Assembly (NCBI RefSeq): GCF_000188695.1
Contig: NW_004754899.1
Coordinates: forward strand, 96,758-160,547
Direction of reading: 5' to 3'
Origin: Salpingoeca rosetta
Lineage: Eukaryota > Opisthokonta > Choanoflagellata > Craspedida > Salpingoecidae
Length of the DNA stretch: 63,790 bases
Both the position numbers and the translations under genes were made by a program. Every line of letters begins with the position of its first letter. Within the stretch, counting starts at the first letter, position 1. The notes beneath the pieces were generated by a model. It ran no database searches. It saw nothing but the letters and a program-made list of their open reading frames with translations, and was not told where the DNA came from. Below, piece after piece: positions 13,095-31,184 of this stretch.

Positions 13095-13712
13095 TGTGTG
13101 TGCTCCACTGTACCTCGGTCTCCCCCCCCCCCTCCGCTCACTCTCACTCACTCACTCACTCACCTCCGCTCACTCTCTCTCACTCACCACCACCACCACC
13201 AGCGTCGGAGCGCGTTCCTGGAGCGGGAGGCGTGTCTCGTTGCTCGGGACATCGCCACTGGACTCAGCTTCCTCCACTCTCAAGGTGACACTCACACACA
13301 CACACTCACACACACACGTACTCATGATGGCTACGTATACATGCATGTTCATGTGCGTTGTCTGTCTTGGCCTGTCTGCCTGCCCATCTTTGTCTCCTCC
13401 TTGCTGCCTGCACAAATGTCCCAACGCTGCTCACCTTTGCTTCTCTTCAACCCAAAAACCACGACCACGCAATGCCCACCACCACAACCACCACCCTCCC
13501 CCTCCATTTGCAACCCCACAGGCATTGTTCATCGTGATGTGAAGCCGCAAAACATCCTGTGCCGCTCGAAATCGCAGGTCAGTCCACACGTGTGCGTATG
13601 TGTGTTTGTGTGTGTTTGTGTGTGTTTGTGTGCGTGTGTGTGCTGTGTGTGCATTCGCCTTGCTACGTTGTGTAACGTGCAGCCCTCACCCCACCATTAC
13701 CTCGACCACCGC

Positions 13713-13774
<62 letters not shown>

Positions 13775-13911
13775 CCGTTGTAATCACTGTTGACAGGTGA
13801 TACCAGCGAAGTTGTGCGACTTCAACCTGTCGTACAACAGCCATTACAGCGGCTCCCACGACCACTTTCTCATCCCGGTAAGCACTGCAATGACAGCACT
13901 TGATGCTGCAC

Positions 13912-13963
<52 letters not shown>

Positions 13964-15178
13964 GTCTCTCGTGCACATGGTCATCCACAACAAGCACCCA
14001 CGTAACTCACGACCACCACTGTCACTACCATCACCATCGCACACGGCCGTGTTCAGGCGGGCACGTTGGAGTACATGTCACCCGAGATGGTGGAGGCGCT
14101 GGATGCGCGGACCGCAGCGCCGAACAGCCCGGCGACGGACGTGTGGGGTCTTGGCGTCATCGTCTTTGTCATCCTCTCAGGTGTGCACGCACGCACACAC
14201 TCGTACATGCGTGCACACCCACGACTTCACACACACCACATACACATCACACACATGTACATATGTGCGATCACTGCCATCATGCCTGGGTGGATGGTTC
14301 AAAGTGTATTGAACATCAAGGCCCCCCCCCACCTCCACCGTCGTCACCTCCTTTTCTCACACCACCACCAATGCCACCACCAATGCCACCACGATCAGGG
14401 CTGCACCCGTTTGTTGGGACACATCGCATTGCAAGTTTTGTGCAGGGAAATCTTCGCGACATGCGAGCGGTAATGGAATGCGATGGCCAATGTGATTGTC
14501 GATTGCATCAGTTTCGTGCCTTCACATACACGCACTCACACATCTTACTCATACATGCACACAACACACTCATACACGGACTCTCTCCCTTCTTTTCTTG
14601 TTCCTTGCAGGATGAGGTGATGGATGACATTATGGACATCACGTACAGCACTGACGACGACGAGTGGGCGATTGTGAGCCCGGAGGCGAAGGAATTCGTG
14701 GCTTCCATCCTCGTCTATGAAGAGGAGGTGCACACACACATACATGCTTGCACAAGCACGCACACTCTTTCGCAATTGCGTGCACACATACACACACAAT
14801 CGCACACGCGCGCCTTGCCGAGTGCCTGGTTCTCGGTGCTCGATGATTGATGAGTGATGATTGATGCTTGCACCCACCGCGCCATTGTATCTCCTCCTCT
14901 CGTTCGTCGTGATCCCGTGCTTTGTTCTCTTCTCACGCACAAAATGTCTCCACACATCGCCACGATGATCTGCTTTGCATCATCACATCACAACTGCTCG
15001 CCATCCCGCCGTGCCAGCGCCCAACCATTGACGATGTGCTGGAACACCCGTGGATGACCGATGGGCAGGCGAACAAGACGCTCCTCGCAACACCACGCGT
15101 CCTCAGAGAGAGGTGCTTCATGATGGCTTGTGTGTTGCCTGCAAGCACACACACACATACTTGTGCTGTCGTATGCGT

Positions 15179-15248
<70 letters not shown>

Positions 15249-15747
15249 ACAAACACACACATACATACCGTCCCCGCCTACCAACCGCTTCAATTCACCA
15301 TCCATCCACCAGGGCGATCCAGAACGGGCTGCAGGAGTTCAGCCGGCGCCTGGCGGCAGAGAAGCAGCGCAAGCTGTCGTACGTGTGTGAACCCCAACGC
15401 CAGCGCAGACCCTCAGACATCACATGTAAGCAAGCAAGCTGTGCACGTGCCTGAACGTGTTTGTGTTTGTGTTTGTGCTTCTTGTATCCTACTTCATATC
15501 TGCGCCCAGCTCACGTGCCCTGTTGTACCACCTCTCCCTCTCTCCCATCACCCCCGGCCCCCACCTTCCAGCGGTAGTGTCGCCAGTTGGTCCTGAGAAT
15601 GGCAATCACAACGACGACGACGATGGCGATGGCGATGGCGATGGTGATGTGTTTGTGGACGATGGTGATGACCCTCGTGCGCTGTCTCGCCCGCCGTCAT
15701 CAAACAACAGCTCAAGCCGCGCCACGCGCCCACAGACTCTCTCATAG
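10186..15747 (+). CDS. MNK-like (MAPK-interacting kinase-like) CAMK-group protein kinase with acidic N-terminal extension
   Basis: Fifteen exons give 797 residues: 10186-10201, 10488-11434, 11741-11822, 12072-12155, 12444-12580, 12791-13003, 13203-13284, 13522-13577, 13797-13877, 14057-14180, 14399-14469, 14611-14727, 15018-15112, 15313-15425 and 15572-15747. Residues 1-320 are Asp/Glu/Gln-rich. A PPRRRRRRRRAVQ basic tract precedes the kinase domain (about 378-705), recalling the basic eIF4G-binding tail of MNKs. Kinase motifs are LGRGAFAVVRG, AVKII, VFERLEGGDLLQHI, FLEREACLVARD, HRDVKPQNILC, CDFNLSY, EYMSPEMVE, HPFVG and VLEHPWM. MNKs have DFD where most kinases have DFG; here it is DFN. MNKs phosphorylate eIF4E downstream of MAP kinases. 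The substrate here is unknown, and membership of MNK proper is inferred. A competing donor at 15379 gives a short C-terminus ending at 15596. Confidence 0.85.
11846..12062 (+). repeat. paired (GT)n microsatellites in one kinase intron
   Basis: Two (GT)n blocks, about 11846-11900 and 11966-12062, fill most of the intron between exon 3 (ending 11822) and exon 4 (starting 12072). Another block at 13028-13090 fills the intron after exon 6. Confidence 0.9.
13709..13772 (+). repeat. (CAT)n trinucleotide tract in kinase intron
   Basis: About 20 CAT units lie just upstream of the exon 9 acceptor at 13795-13796. Confidence 0.9.
13917..13961 (+). repeat. (CTG)n trinucleotide tract in kinase intron
   Basis: About 15 CTG units lie in the intron after the DFN exon. 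They are non-coding in this gene model. Confidence 0.9.
15179..15259 (+). repeat. (CA)n microsatellite in kinase intron
   Basis: About 40 CA units, slightly interrupted (CAAACACA), lie upstream of the acceptor at 15311-15312. Confidence 0.9.
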
Positions 15748-16164
15748 CACCAAGTGTGCGCGCGCACGTGTGCAGGTGTGCATGATGCTGTTGCTGTTCA
15801 CTGCGCCTGTTACGAGGAAGGGGGTTATATTTGCATGTGCTTGTGTGCACTGCTGGTATTTTGATGTGCAGGTCAACATCTGCAACCACTCTTCTGCAAT
15901 ACATGTCAGAGACTGTTGTGGCGGAAGGCTTGAGAGTGTTGTGACGGAAGGCTTGAGAGAGGAGAGACAACACACATGCACACATGCACACACACATACA
16001 CACATCTGGTGGATCGTCGCTTTCAAACTGCGCACAGAGGAAAGCGTGTGCGAAACGTGGATCGAAACCCAAACAAAATCCCAACAACAAAAGAGCAAGG
16101 ACCACGTCAACACTGGACACTGCGTAGGCGAGGACAGGAACCACCAGCACCATCAGCAGCAGCC
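15748..16164. other. intergenic between kinase and coactosin-like gene
   Basis: A tandem (head-to-tail) spacer of 417 bases. It contains a short direct repeat of AAGGCTTGAGAG (15927 and 15949 regions) and no supportable gene. The last 30 bases (CACCAGCACCATCAGCAGCAGCC) probably form the leader of the next gene. Confidence 0.4.
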
Positions 16165-21966
<5,802 letters not shown>

Positions 21967-22787
21967 TGACGTTGCGTTTGGTTGACCACGTTGCGAGGCC
22001 GCTCGAATTCGCAGAAGCGCCGACTTCTTGGAATTGCATTGCAGTAAACAAGGGTCTTCCATGCTGTGACGAACTTGTCCAACACAGCCACATCCAAAGA
22101 ATCAAGCAACACACGCCACACGCACACATGCGCACGCTGCATTGTCCCTTTCAGTTTAGCTGTCCCCCCAATACCCTCAAAGAGAAGCAACCACTCACGA
22201 AGGCTAGACCGGTGGTGGCTGGGCGCAGGCAGCTCACTCACTCACTCACACATACGCAAGAAGCAACCGCAAAACAGTGTGCAGCCGATGCATGTTTGAG
22301 TGTGCGTGTGCGTGTGTGTTTGACAGTCTGCATGCCCATTTCCCACTTGTCAACACACGAGCAACAGCAACGGTCGCACACACAGCCCCACAGCTACACA
22401 TATCATCATCCGCTCCCATCTACGCCGAAGCAACCACGACCACACTCTCTTCCATGTTGGTGTGGCACCCCCGCATCCAACTGCAGCCCCCACACTCTTC
22501 CGTCTCTCCTTTCCCTGTTGGCTTGATTGCTTGAGCGTGCACCACCCTGCAAGTGACAAGCACAGCCCCTTCTCACTCAAACACACACACATAGCACACA
22601 CATACACACAGACATACACAGCCACACACGCACGCACACACACAGCCACACACGCATTCACACACGCACGCAAACATACCCATCCCGGGTCTTCTTTTTA
22701 CATTGATCAACCGTCTCCTCTCCTCCCCCCCCCCCTCCTCCCAACGTCGCTACACCGCCCCTTCTCTTATCCACATCAGTTGCTTGG
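21967..22787. other. intergenic upstream of zinc-finger gene
   Basis: This 820-base spacer has short open frames with no family resemblance on either strand. It contains a (CA)-rich stretch at 22580-22680 and C-rich tracts near 22723. It is likely 3' UTR, promoter and 5' leader. Nothing specific is supported. Confidence 0.4.
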
Positions 22788-24477
22788 ATGTCGTCCTCAG
22801 TGGCACTCCACAACCCCAGCCACACCTCTTCCCCTGCCTCCCTTTCCTCTGCCCCTTGTTCTCCGCTCTCCTCCGCGGCGTCGTCCCTCTGCCCAGGTGA
22901 CGACCCCCTCCCGTCCAAACACACCGCAGCAGGCGTCTGCCCCTTTGACCTTCTCCGCCTTGCGGTTGTGTTCATGGACGACAACGACGACAAACACCAA
23001 CACGCCAGCTGCAGCGGCGTGCAGCAGCAGCAGCAGCAACACCGACAACGGCAATCGCAATCGCAGCTGCTGCAGCAGCAGCAGCACAGCAACACCGGCC
23101 ATGGCCACGACAGGTTCAGACCGGCCAGCCACCGTGGCAGCGGCTTGAGTGCAGGAAGCAATCCTGACGCCCTTTCCACCACCACCACCACAACCACGAC
23201 GATGACAAGCACCAACAGCAGCAGTAATAACCGCAGCAGTGGCAGCAGCAGTGGCTACGAGCAAGGCAGTGACACCCGTGTCCGCCAGCGCCGGCACCCA
23301 CGATCAAGCAAGGCACCCACTACCCAACACGATACCCAACGCGATTCCCAACGCGACACCAGTTACAGTAGCAGCAGTGGCGGCAGCAGCAGCAAGAAGC
23401 ACACCAAGCACACCAAGCACAACAAGAAGAAGAAGAAGAAGCACAGTGATCAGCACAGCGATCAGCACAGCCACAACCACGGCAGCAGCCAGAAGCGGGA
23501 CGCGGTTTTGGCTGGCGGCACCGCCTCCTCGGGTGCGCCCAACACCAAGCGCAGCAAAACGCGGCAGCCTTCCAGCCAGGACGACAGCGGCGGCAGCACA
23601 TCGGCAACAACGACCACCAGCGACCAGCGGGAGCACGGCACAAGCCCAGACGACAGCGACAACAGCAATAAGAGCAGCAGCCATTTCGCGCCCAGCCTGC
23701 AGCAAGGCACACACCATGTTCTGCGCGTGGGCACTGGCGCCAGCCGCACGCGCGTGTCGCGTCAACACCACGCTGCACCACCATCTCCTCCTCCACGGTT
23801 GACAAAACACACGGCAGCAGCCCGTCTTCGCGCCTCCTCCCCAGGTGCCGAGAGCAGCACCAGCGCCAGTAGTGACAGCAGCAGTAGCGGCTGCGGCGGC
23901 CACAGCCGTGCACATCGCACCGCAGCGGCTAACACCGCCGCCACTGGCAGCAGCAGTGGCAGCAGCAGCAGTAGCCGCCGCACAACCGTGCACAAGCCGA
24001 GTGCGACCACCGCCAGCGCTGCAAGGAACCTCGAGAAGCAACGGGAGCACAAGTGTGGCACCTGCGGGCGTATCTTCCACCGGCGCAACCACCTCACGCG
24101 ACACGAGAAGATGCACAGCCAGTCGTTTGACTTTGCCTGCCAGCACTGCGACAAGAAGTTCTACCGACGCGACCAGTACCTCGTGCACCTCCGCTCGCAC
24201 ACGGGCGAGCGTCCGTATGCGTGCGCGTTTCCCGGCTGCGGCAAGCGGTTCACGCAGAAAGGTGCACTCAACCGGCACCTCAAGGTGCACAAGGGAGTGG
24301 CCAGTCCGGAGACGCCAGGCGCCATGGCGGCGCCCGCACAGGCACGGCCGTCCCCGTTTGGCTTTGCCCCTCAGGCACCACACCAACAGCAGCCGTTGCC
24401 GGGCTCGCAGGTGATGATGATGCTGAACCACATGGCCCCGTCCTTTGGTGCAAACGGGATGCAAGGTGCACAGGGCA

Positions 24478-24511
<34 letters not shown>

Positions 24512-25193
24512 ATCTGGCGGCAGTGGCTTTATGTTCGCCTTCAACCCGTACCTTCCGCCACACATGCAACAACAACAGCAGCAACAGCAACAGCAACAAC
24601 AACAAGATCCGTATGGCGGTGGCCTTCCGGGTATGTCCCCTGTCACTACAGCAGGCCCGCACGCCGTGGCGACCACAAGTGCACCCGCTCTGTCGGCAGC
24701 GGTGCCACCGCAGCATATTCCTGCCGCCTCCCTGGCTGGGTCCGCACCGGCGCTGTGGCAACAGCTCCAACACCAGCTGCAGCAACAACAGCAGCTCCAG
24801 CAACGTCAACACCAGCTGCAACAACAGCTACAACAGCTACAACAGCTACAACAGCGACAACAACAACATCAGCAGCAGCAGCCCTCCAACCTGCTTTCGC
24901 TCCCGCATGTCATTGGCTTCCAACAAGCCCTCAAACAGCATGGGCAACAGCAGCAACAACAACAAGAACAGCAGCAGCAAGGGCCAATTGCACCTGCTCC
25001 CGCTTCCCAACAACAACAGCAATTGCTGCAGCTGCAGCAACTTCAGCTGCAAATGTTCCTGCAGCGTCAGCAGCCACCACCACCACCACCACAACAACAA
25101 CAACAACAACAACAACAGCAGCAGCAGCAGCAGCCTTCGTCGTCTGCGCGCTGGTTCTTTCCCACACCTCCCACCACGACCAACTCCAGGTAG
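22788..25193 (+). CDS. C2H2 zinc-finger protein with three fingers and Gln/Ser-rich tails
   Basis: A single-exon open frame of 801 codons. Three consecutive C2H2 fingers sit near residues 420-505: [33 protein letters not shown] and [19 protein letters not shown], with a [12 protein letters not shown] linker between fingers 2 and 3. This is the classical DNA-binding arrangement, so a nuclear transcription-factor role is likely; the target is unknown. The N-terminal half is rich in Ser, His, Gln and Thr, with a [16 protein letters not shown] basic patch. The C-terminal 280 residues are mostly poly-Gln with a nine-residue poly-Ala tract. The start is ambiguous: 22788 gives the longest frame, but an in-frame ATG at 22974 ([10 protein letters not shown]) is also plausible. 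It is the only intronless complete gene in the window. Confidence 0.85.
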
Positions 25194-26954
<1,761 letters not shown>

Positions 26955-28090
26955 ATGGGTGGGTGTGCCTCTGTTGCTGCAGCGGACGCTGCCACATCGC
27001 ATCAGAAGAGTCCGACTGCTGAAGGCGGCGGCGGAGATGGTGGGGAACGAATGGTCATGGTTGCGGCCAAGCGCTGGCCAGGCATCCTGCGCGTGGACGC
27101 GCCGCCCATACCTCCCAAAGAAGAGCCGGACCCCTCCGATCTGCTCTCTGTTCAACCAGGCGTGCTTCCGCTCGCCGCCACCAATGGGCAAGACAACAAA
27201 GCCAAGCTGCCAAACCTTGCCATTGTTCTCGGTGCGCCTGCCTCTGCTTGTGCGTGATTGTGTGTGTGTGTGCATGCGTGCGTATACGTGCATGTGCATG
27301 TGCGTGTGCGTGTACGTGTGTACATGTGCGTGTGTGTGATTATCTGTGTGTACGTACATGTGCGTGTGTGTGATTGTCTGTGTGCGCGTGTGTGTACATG
27401 TGCGTGTGTGTGATTGTCTGTGTGTGCACACGCACGAGAGTACTTTCAGGTACAGGTTCACTCTTCCAATGTTTGCAACGCGCCATCGGTGACCCCAACT
27501 TGCTTTGGCTTGAACATGCACACAGGTGGACCAAACTCCAACAAAGGCGCGGTGCTGCAGCACATACAGCAAGACCCAAGCCTTGACGTGACGCTCGTGT
27601 GTGCCGAAACGCTGTTGATTCGGTACTTGAGGAAGAACGCTGCGGGGGACTCCATCCGAGATGCACTCGACTTTGCAGAGAACGCCAGCGACACCCTCAC
27701 CATGGTGTGTGTGTATGCGTGAGTGAGTGAGTGAGTGAGTGAGTGAGTGAGTGAGTGAGTGAGTGAGTGAGTGAGTGAGTGAGTGAGTGAGTGAGTGAGT
27801 GAGTGAGTGTCCATGTGTACCTGTGTGTGTGTGTGCGTGTGCGTGTGCATGTCTTTGCGTCATTCTGTGTGTCAGTTTGTGAACCCCTCTCTGTGTGTCA
27901 GCCTGTCTGTGTATCTTTCTTTGTGTTCGTCTTTGCGTCTGTCCCATCTGTCAATCTGTCCACCTGTCCGTGTCTTCTCCCCCCTCTCTCCGCTTGGTCT
28001 ATGGTGCACGCGTTACTCTGCGAGTGGCACATCATCCTGGCGTTGTCCGCAGGTTGTACTGCTCGCTCCCTCATCCAGATGGGCCTTCCT

Positions 28091-28179
<89 letters not shown>

Positions 28180-28637
28180 GCAGCAACTGTTGATGCAACT
28201 GGTGACAGAGCACCTTGCATGCGACGACAACACGCCAGCCCCATCCTCAACGCCAGCAGAGAGAACACGGCTTGTCATCATCGACCTCATCCCAAATCTC
28301 CGCGTCTTCTCTCGCGCGCCGCTCCTCCGCAACCCGGCAAAGCACCTCTCCATCTTCGAGCGGCAGGTGGGCGTATGCATATATATGTGTGTGTGTTTGT
28401 GTGTAGTACGCTTGCGTGTGTGTGTGTCTGTGTGTAGTACGCTTGCGTGTGTGTGTGTTTGTTTGTGTGTGTGTGTGTTTGTGTGTGTAGTCTCGGCTCG
28501 TTGCACGGGTGCTTCCTGTCGACGTACCTGCCGACGGCGCATGTGCACATGTACACGTACAACGCATCCAACACATCCAACACATCCAACACACACACAC
28601 ACACATCCAACACACACGCACACACACACACACACAC

Positions 28638-28688
<51 letters not shown>

Positions 28689-29201
28689 ACACACACACAC
28701 ACGCACAACTATGCGTTTCACCACAGGTGCAACGCTTTCGGTTTGCCCTGCATCTTGAGAGCAGTGCTGTGACAACACCCCTCAAACGCGCAAACACACT
28801 TGTGAGTGACGCGCTGATTGGCTGTGCTTGTTGGTCTGACAGCTTTGTTGTTGCCCTAGTTGTACAGATGCCTGTGTCTGCATCCACATGCGTTCCTGTG
28901 CCTGGCAATCAACCAAGCCATATGCGACGCACTTCGTTCTCCAATATCTCACCATCTCATCCGCACCTCATCCAACACCATCACCTCGCCCAACATCACG
29001 ACCACCTAACACGATCATCGCAATTTGCTTTAGCCGGACGAGGAAGATGTGCGACGGTTGCAGAAGCGATCGCAGATGCACCAATCCAACACGTTTCCCC
29101 TCATCAAGTATGCATGGTCGCGCATGTGCGTATGCATGCGCCAAAATCAACAGCACGAACCCACGCACGCACTTCATCCACGTTCAACTGCCCTTCAGCA
29201 T

Positions 29202-29249
<48 letters not shown>

Positions 29250-29279
29250 GTATATGCGCGCAACTACGCATTGTGGTCA

Positions 29280-29346
<67 letters not shown>

Positions 29347-30416
29347 TGCACCATAGGTACTTTGAGGACAGCGAACGCGTGATCAGTTTGAAGCAGACAA
29401 GCAGCGAACCGGCGCCCTATGCGCCAGCAAGTGCAGACGACATGTTGTCTGCGCAGACACGGCACACATCGCCACGCGTGAAGGCCGTGTACACCTGGCT
29501 GCGGGCATACATGCACGGCGCCGCGGATGGCATCGCGAGCATGCCCCAGACCTACCACGACACGGCAGGCGACGAATCAGCACAAGCCACCCAGTTCCAA
29601 CTCCAGAGAGGCGGCACACAACAGCAGCACCGTGGCGCCGTGGTGTGCATGTGCAGTGGTGACGCAGAGCAGGAGCTGTTGCGCACCACCCTCGCAGACC
29701 ACAACATTGCGTGTTCCCCAGTTGCACTTGAAGACGGTGGTGGCCACAACCGCGCAACACTGACCTTCAGTCTCAGAGACAACATATCAACGGCATTGGC
29801 GAGCAGCAGCAGCAGCAGTGTTGTTGTTGTCGACACCGCCCAACTCAAGCTGGATTCGGTGAGTTCATGTCCATGGAGCGCGTGTGGAATGCGTGATGTG
29901 CCCTCTGGTTGTGATGATGTGATGCGTTTGTACGTGTGTGTATGCATGCGAGTGTGTGGGATGTGATGTATCGTTGAGTGTTGTTCAACAACACACTCAC
30001 TGCTGTGCATGCATGAACAATGTGTGTTGTCTTGGTTTGTTTCTTTTGGTCCTCGTCGTACGTGCTTCACGGTTCATTCCACCCACCACATGCTCAGCAC
30101 TCGCTAAATACCGCATTCAACGCACGACACACACACACCACACCACACTGTGCAATGGTGATTGCACATTGCCCCTCTGACAACCTTCCTTCTGCAACTG
30201 CAGGGACGTGTATCTGTGAGCCACACCTCCAGCAAGAACATCGCGCAGGCACTGGTGTATTGCCAGGCTGGACAGATTCGCATTGGAGACACGTGCGTCG
30301 TGGATGTGGAGAAGGCAGACGTGCATGCGCACAGTGTGGATGGCCTGCTGGTTCTCTTCAGCAGGAAAGCGCGCCAACACGAAGCACGCATACTCAACAT
30401 GCTCTCCCAAGCATGA
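26955..30416 (+). CDS. degenerate adenylate-kinase-like P-loop protein with N-terminal acylation signal
   Basis: Seven exons (26955-27231, 27526-27704, 28184-28366, 28727-28801, 29034-29107, 29357-29858, 30204-30416) give 500 residues. The start MGGCASVAA fits N-myristoylation at Gly2 with a nearby Cys for palmitoylation, implying membrane attachment. Residues about 85-265 follow the adenylate kinase fold: LAIVLGGPNSNKGAVLQHI is a P-loop in place of GGPGSGKGT, TRLVIIDLIPNLRVF aligns with the GFLIDGFPR region, and FRFALHLESS plus DEEDVRRLQKRSQMHQSN resemble the lid and C-terminal helix. The usual lid arginines and the P-loop GKGT are altered, so phosphotransfer is doubtful. The C-terminal half, including VSHTSSKNIAQALVYCQAGQ, is not recognised. 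The splice models preserve frame throughout. Function is unknown; the family call rests on the fold-level pattern. Confidence 0.7.
27718..27809 (+). repeat. (GTGA)n tetranucleotide array
   Basis: About 22 GTGA/GAGT units begin a few bases after the exon 2 donor at 27705 of the adenylate-kinase-like gene. The same tetranucleotide recurs at 61340-61466. Confidence 0.95.
28094..28177 (+). repeat. (GT)n microsatellite abutting an acceptor
   Basis: About 40 GT units run to within six bases of the CAG acceptor at 28181-28183. Confidence 0.93.
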
Positions 30417-30435
30417 GACACGTGACGGTGCACGA

Positions 30436-30541
30436 CGCGGTTTTGTTGTTGTTTAAGTTGTTGTTATTGTTGTTGTTGTTTAAGTTGTTGTTGTTGTTTA
30501 AGTTGTTGTTTAAGTTGTTGTTTAAGTTGTTGTGTTGCTGG

Positions 30542-30572
<31 letters not shown>

Positions 30573-30573
30573 G
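30436..30573 (+). repeat. (TTG)n array punctuated by TTTAAG
   Basis: TTG trinucleotides are interrupted several times by TTTAAG. The compound repeat is shared with GIPC intron 1 (34838-35022). Confidence 0.9.
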
Positions 30574-30854
30574 CACCCTGACGTTCATCGTGGTCGCCAA
30601 TGTGCACCATGTGTCAGTCTCTCGGGTAATGTTTGGATCCATATAAAGCCCCACGCGACAATGCATGATCTCTTGACGCGTGTCACCAACAGAGTGATGG
30701 GGAGCAGTGTCTAAAAGTGCAATCTGGCCTTTATTTGAACGGCAGTCTGGCTGATGGATGGTCTAGCTTCGTTTGGTCAACGCTTATAATACCATGTGCG
30801 TGCAAGGAACAATGGTGGGAAGTGGCAGCAAAGAGGCTCGAACATAACCCCGTC

Positions 30855-30856
30855 TG

Positions 30857-30946
<90 letters not shown>
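30855..30946 (+). repeat. (CA)n microsatellite
   Basis: About 45 uninterrupted CA units in the convergent spacer between the adenylate-kinase-like and BTB genes. Confidence 0.95.
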
Positions 30947-30951
<5 letters not shown>

Positions 30952-31011
30952 CTTCAACATCCAAATCTACTGCACAATTCGCTTACACCAATAGGCTCCA
31001 CCAACTCTTGT

Positions 31012-31126
31012 CTAGTGCATGCATAGGCCGAGGCTGTATGGGCTTGGGCGTCGCTTGCGCATGCGATTGGCGCGAGGGAACGATCCGCAGGGCCTTCGCT
31101 GCTCGTAACGCGAAACAGGCACCCGC

Positions 31127-31184
<58 letters not shown>

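Larger units (their letters stand above)
30417..31011. other. intergenic, convergent 3' ends, repeat-rich
   Basis: Between the stops of the adenylate-kinase-like gene (+) and the BTB gene (-) lie a (TTG)n/TTTAAG array (30436-30573) and (CA)n (30855-30946). A minus-strand AAATAAAGG at about 30731 could be the BTB polyadenylation signal. Confidence 0.45.

Noticed and set aside
23304..24824. 506-codon minus-strand frame opposite the zinc-finger gene
   Set aside because: It is antisense to the Gln/Ser-rich exon, consists of Leu/Cys/Val runs from complementary repeats, and the sense frame has three good C2H2 fingers.
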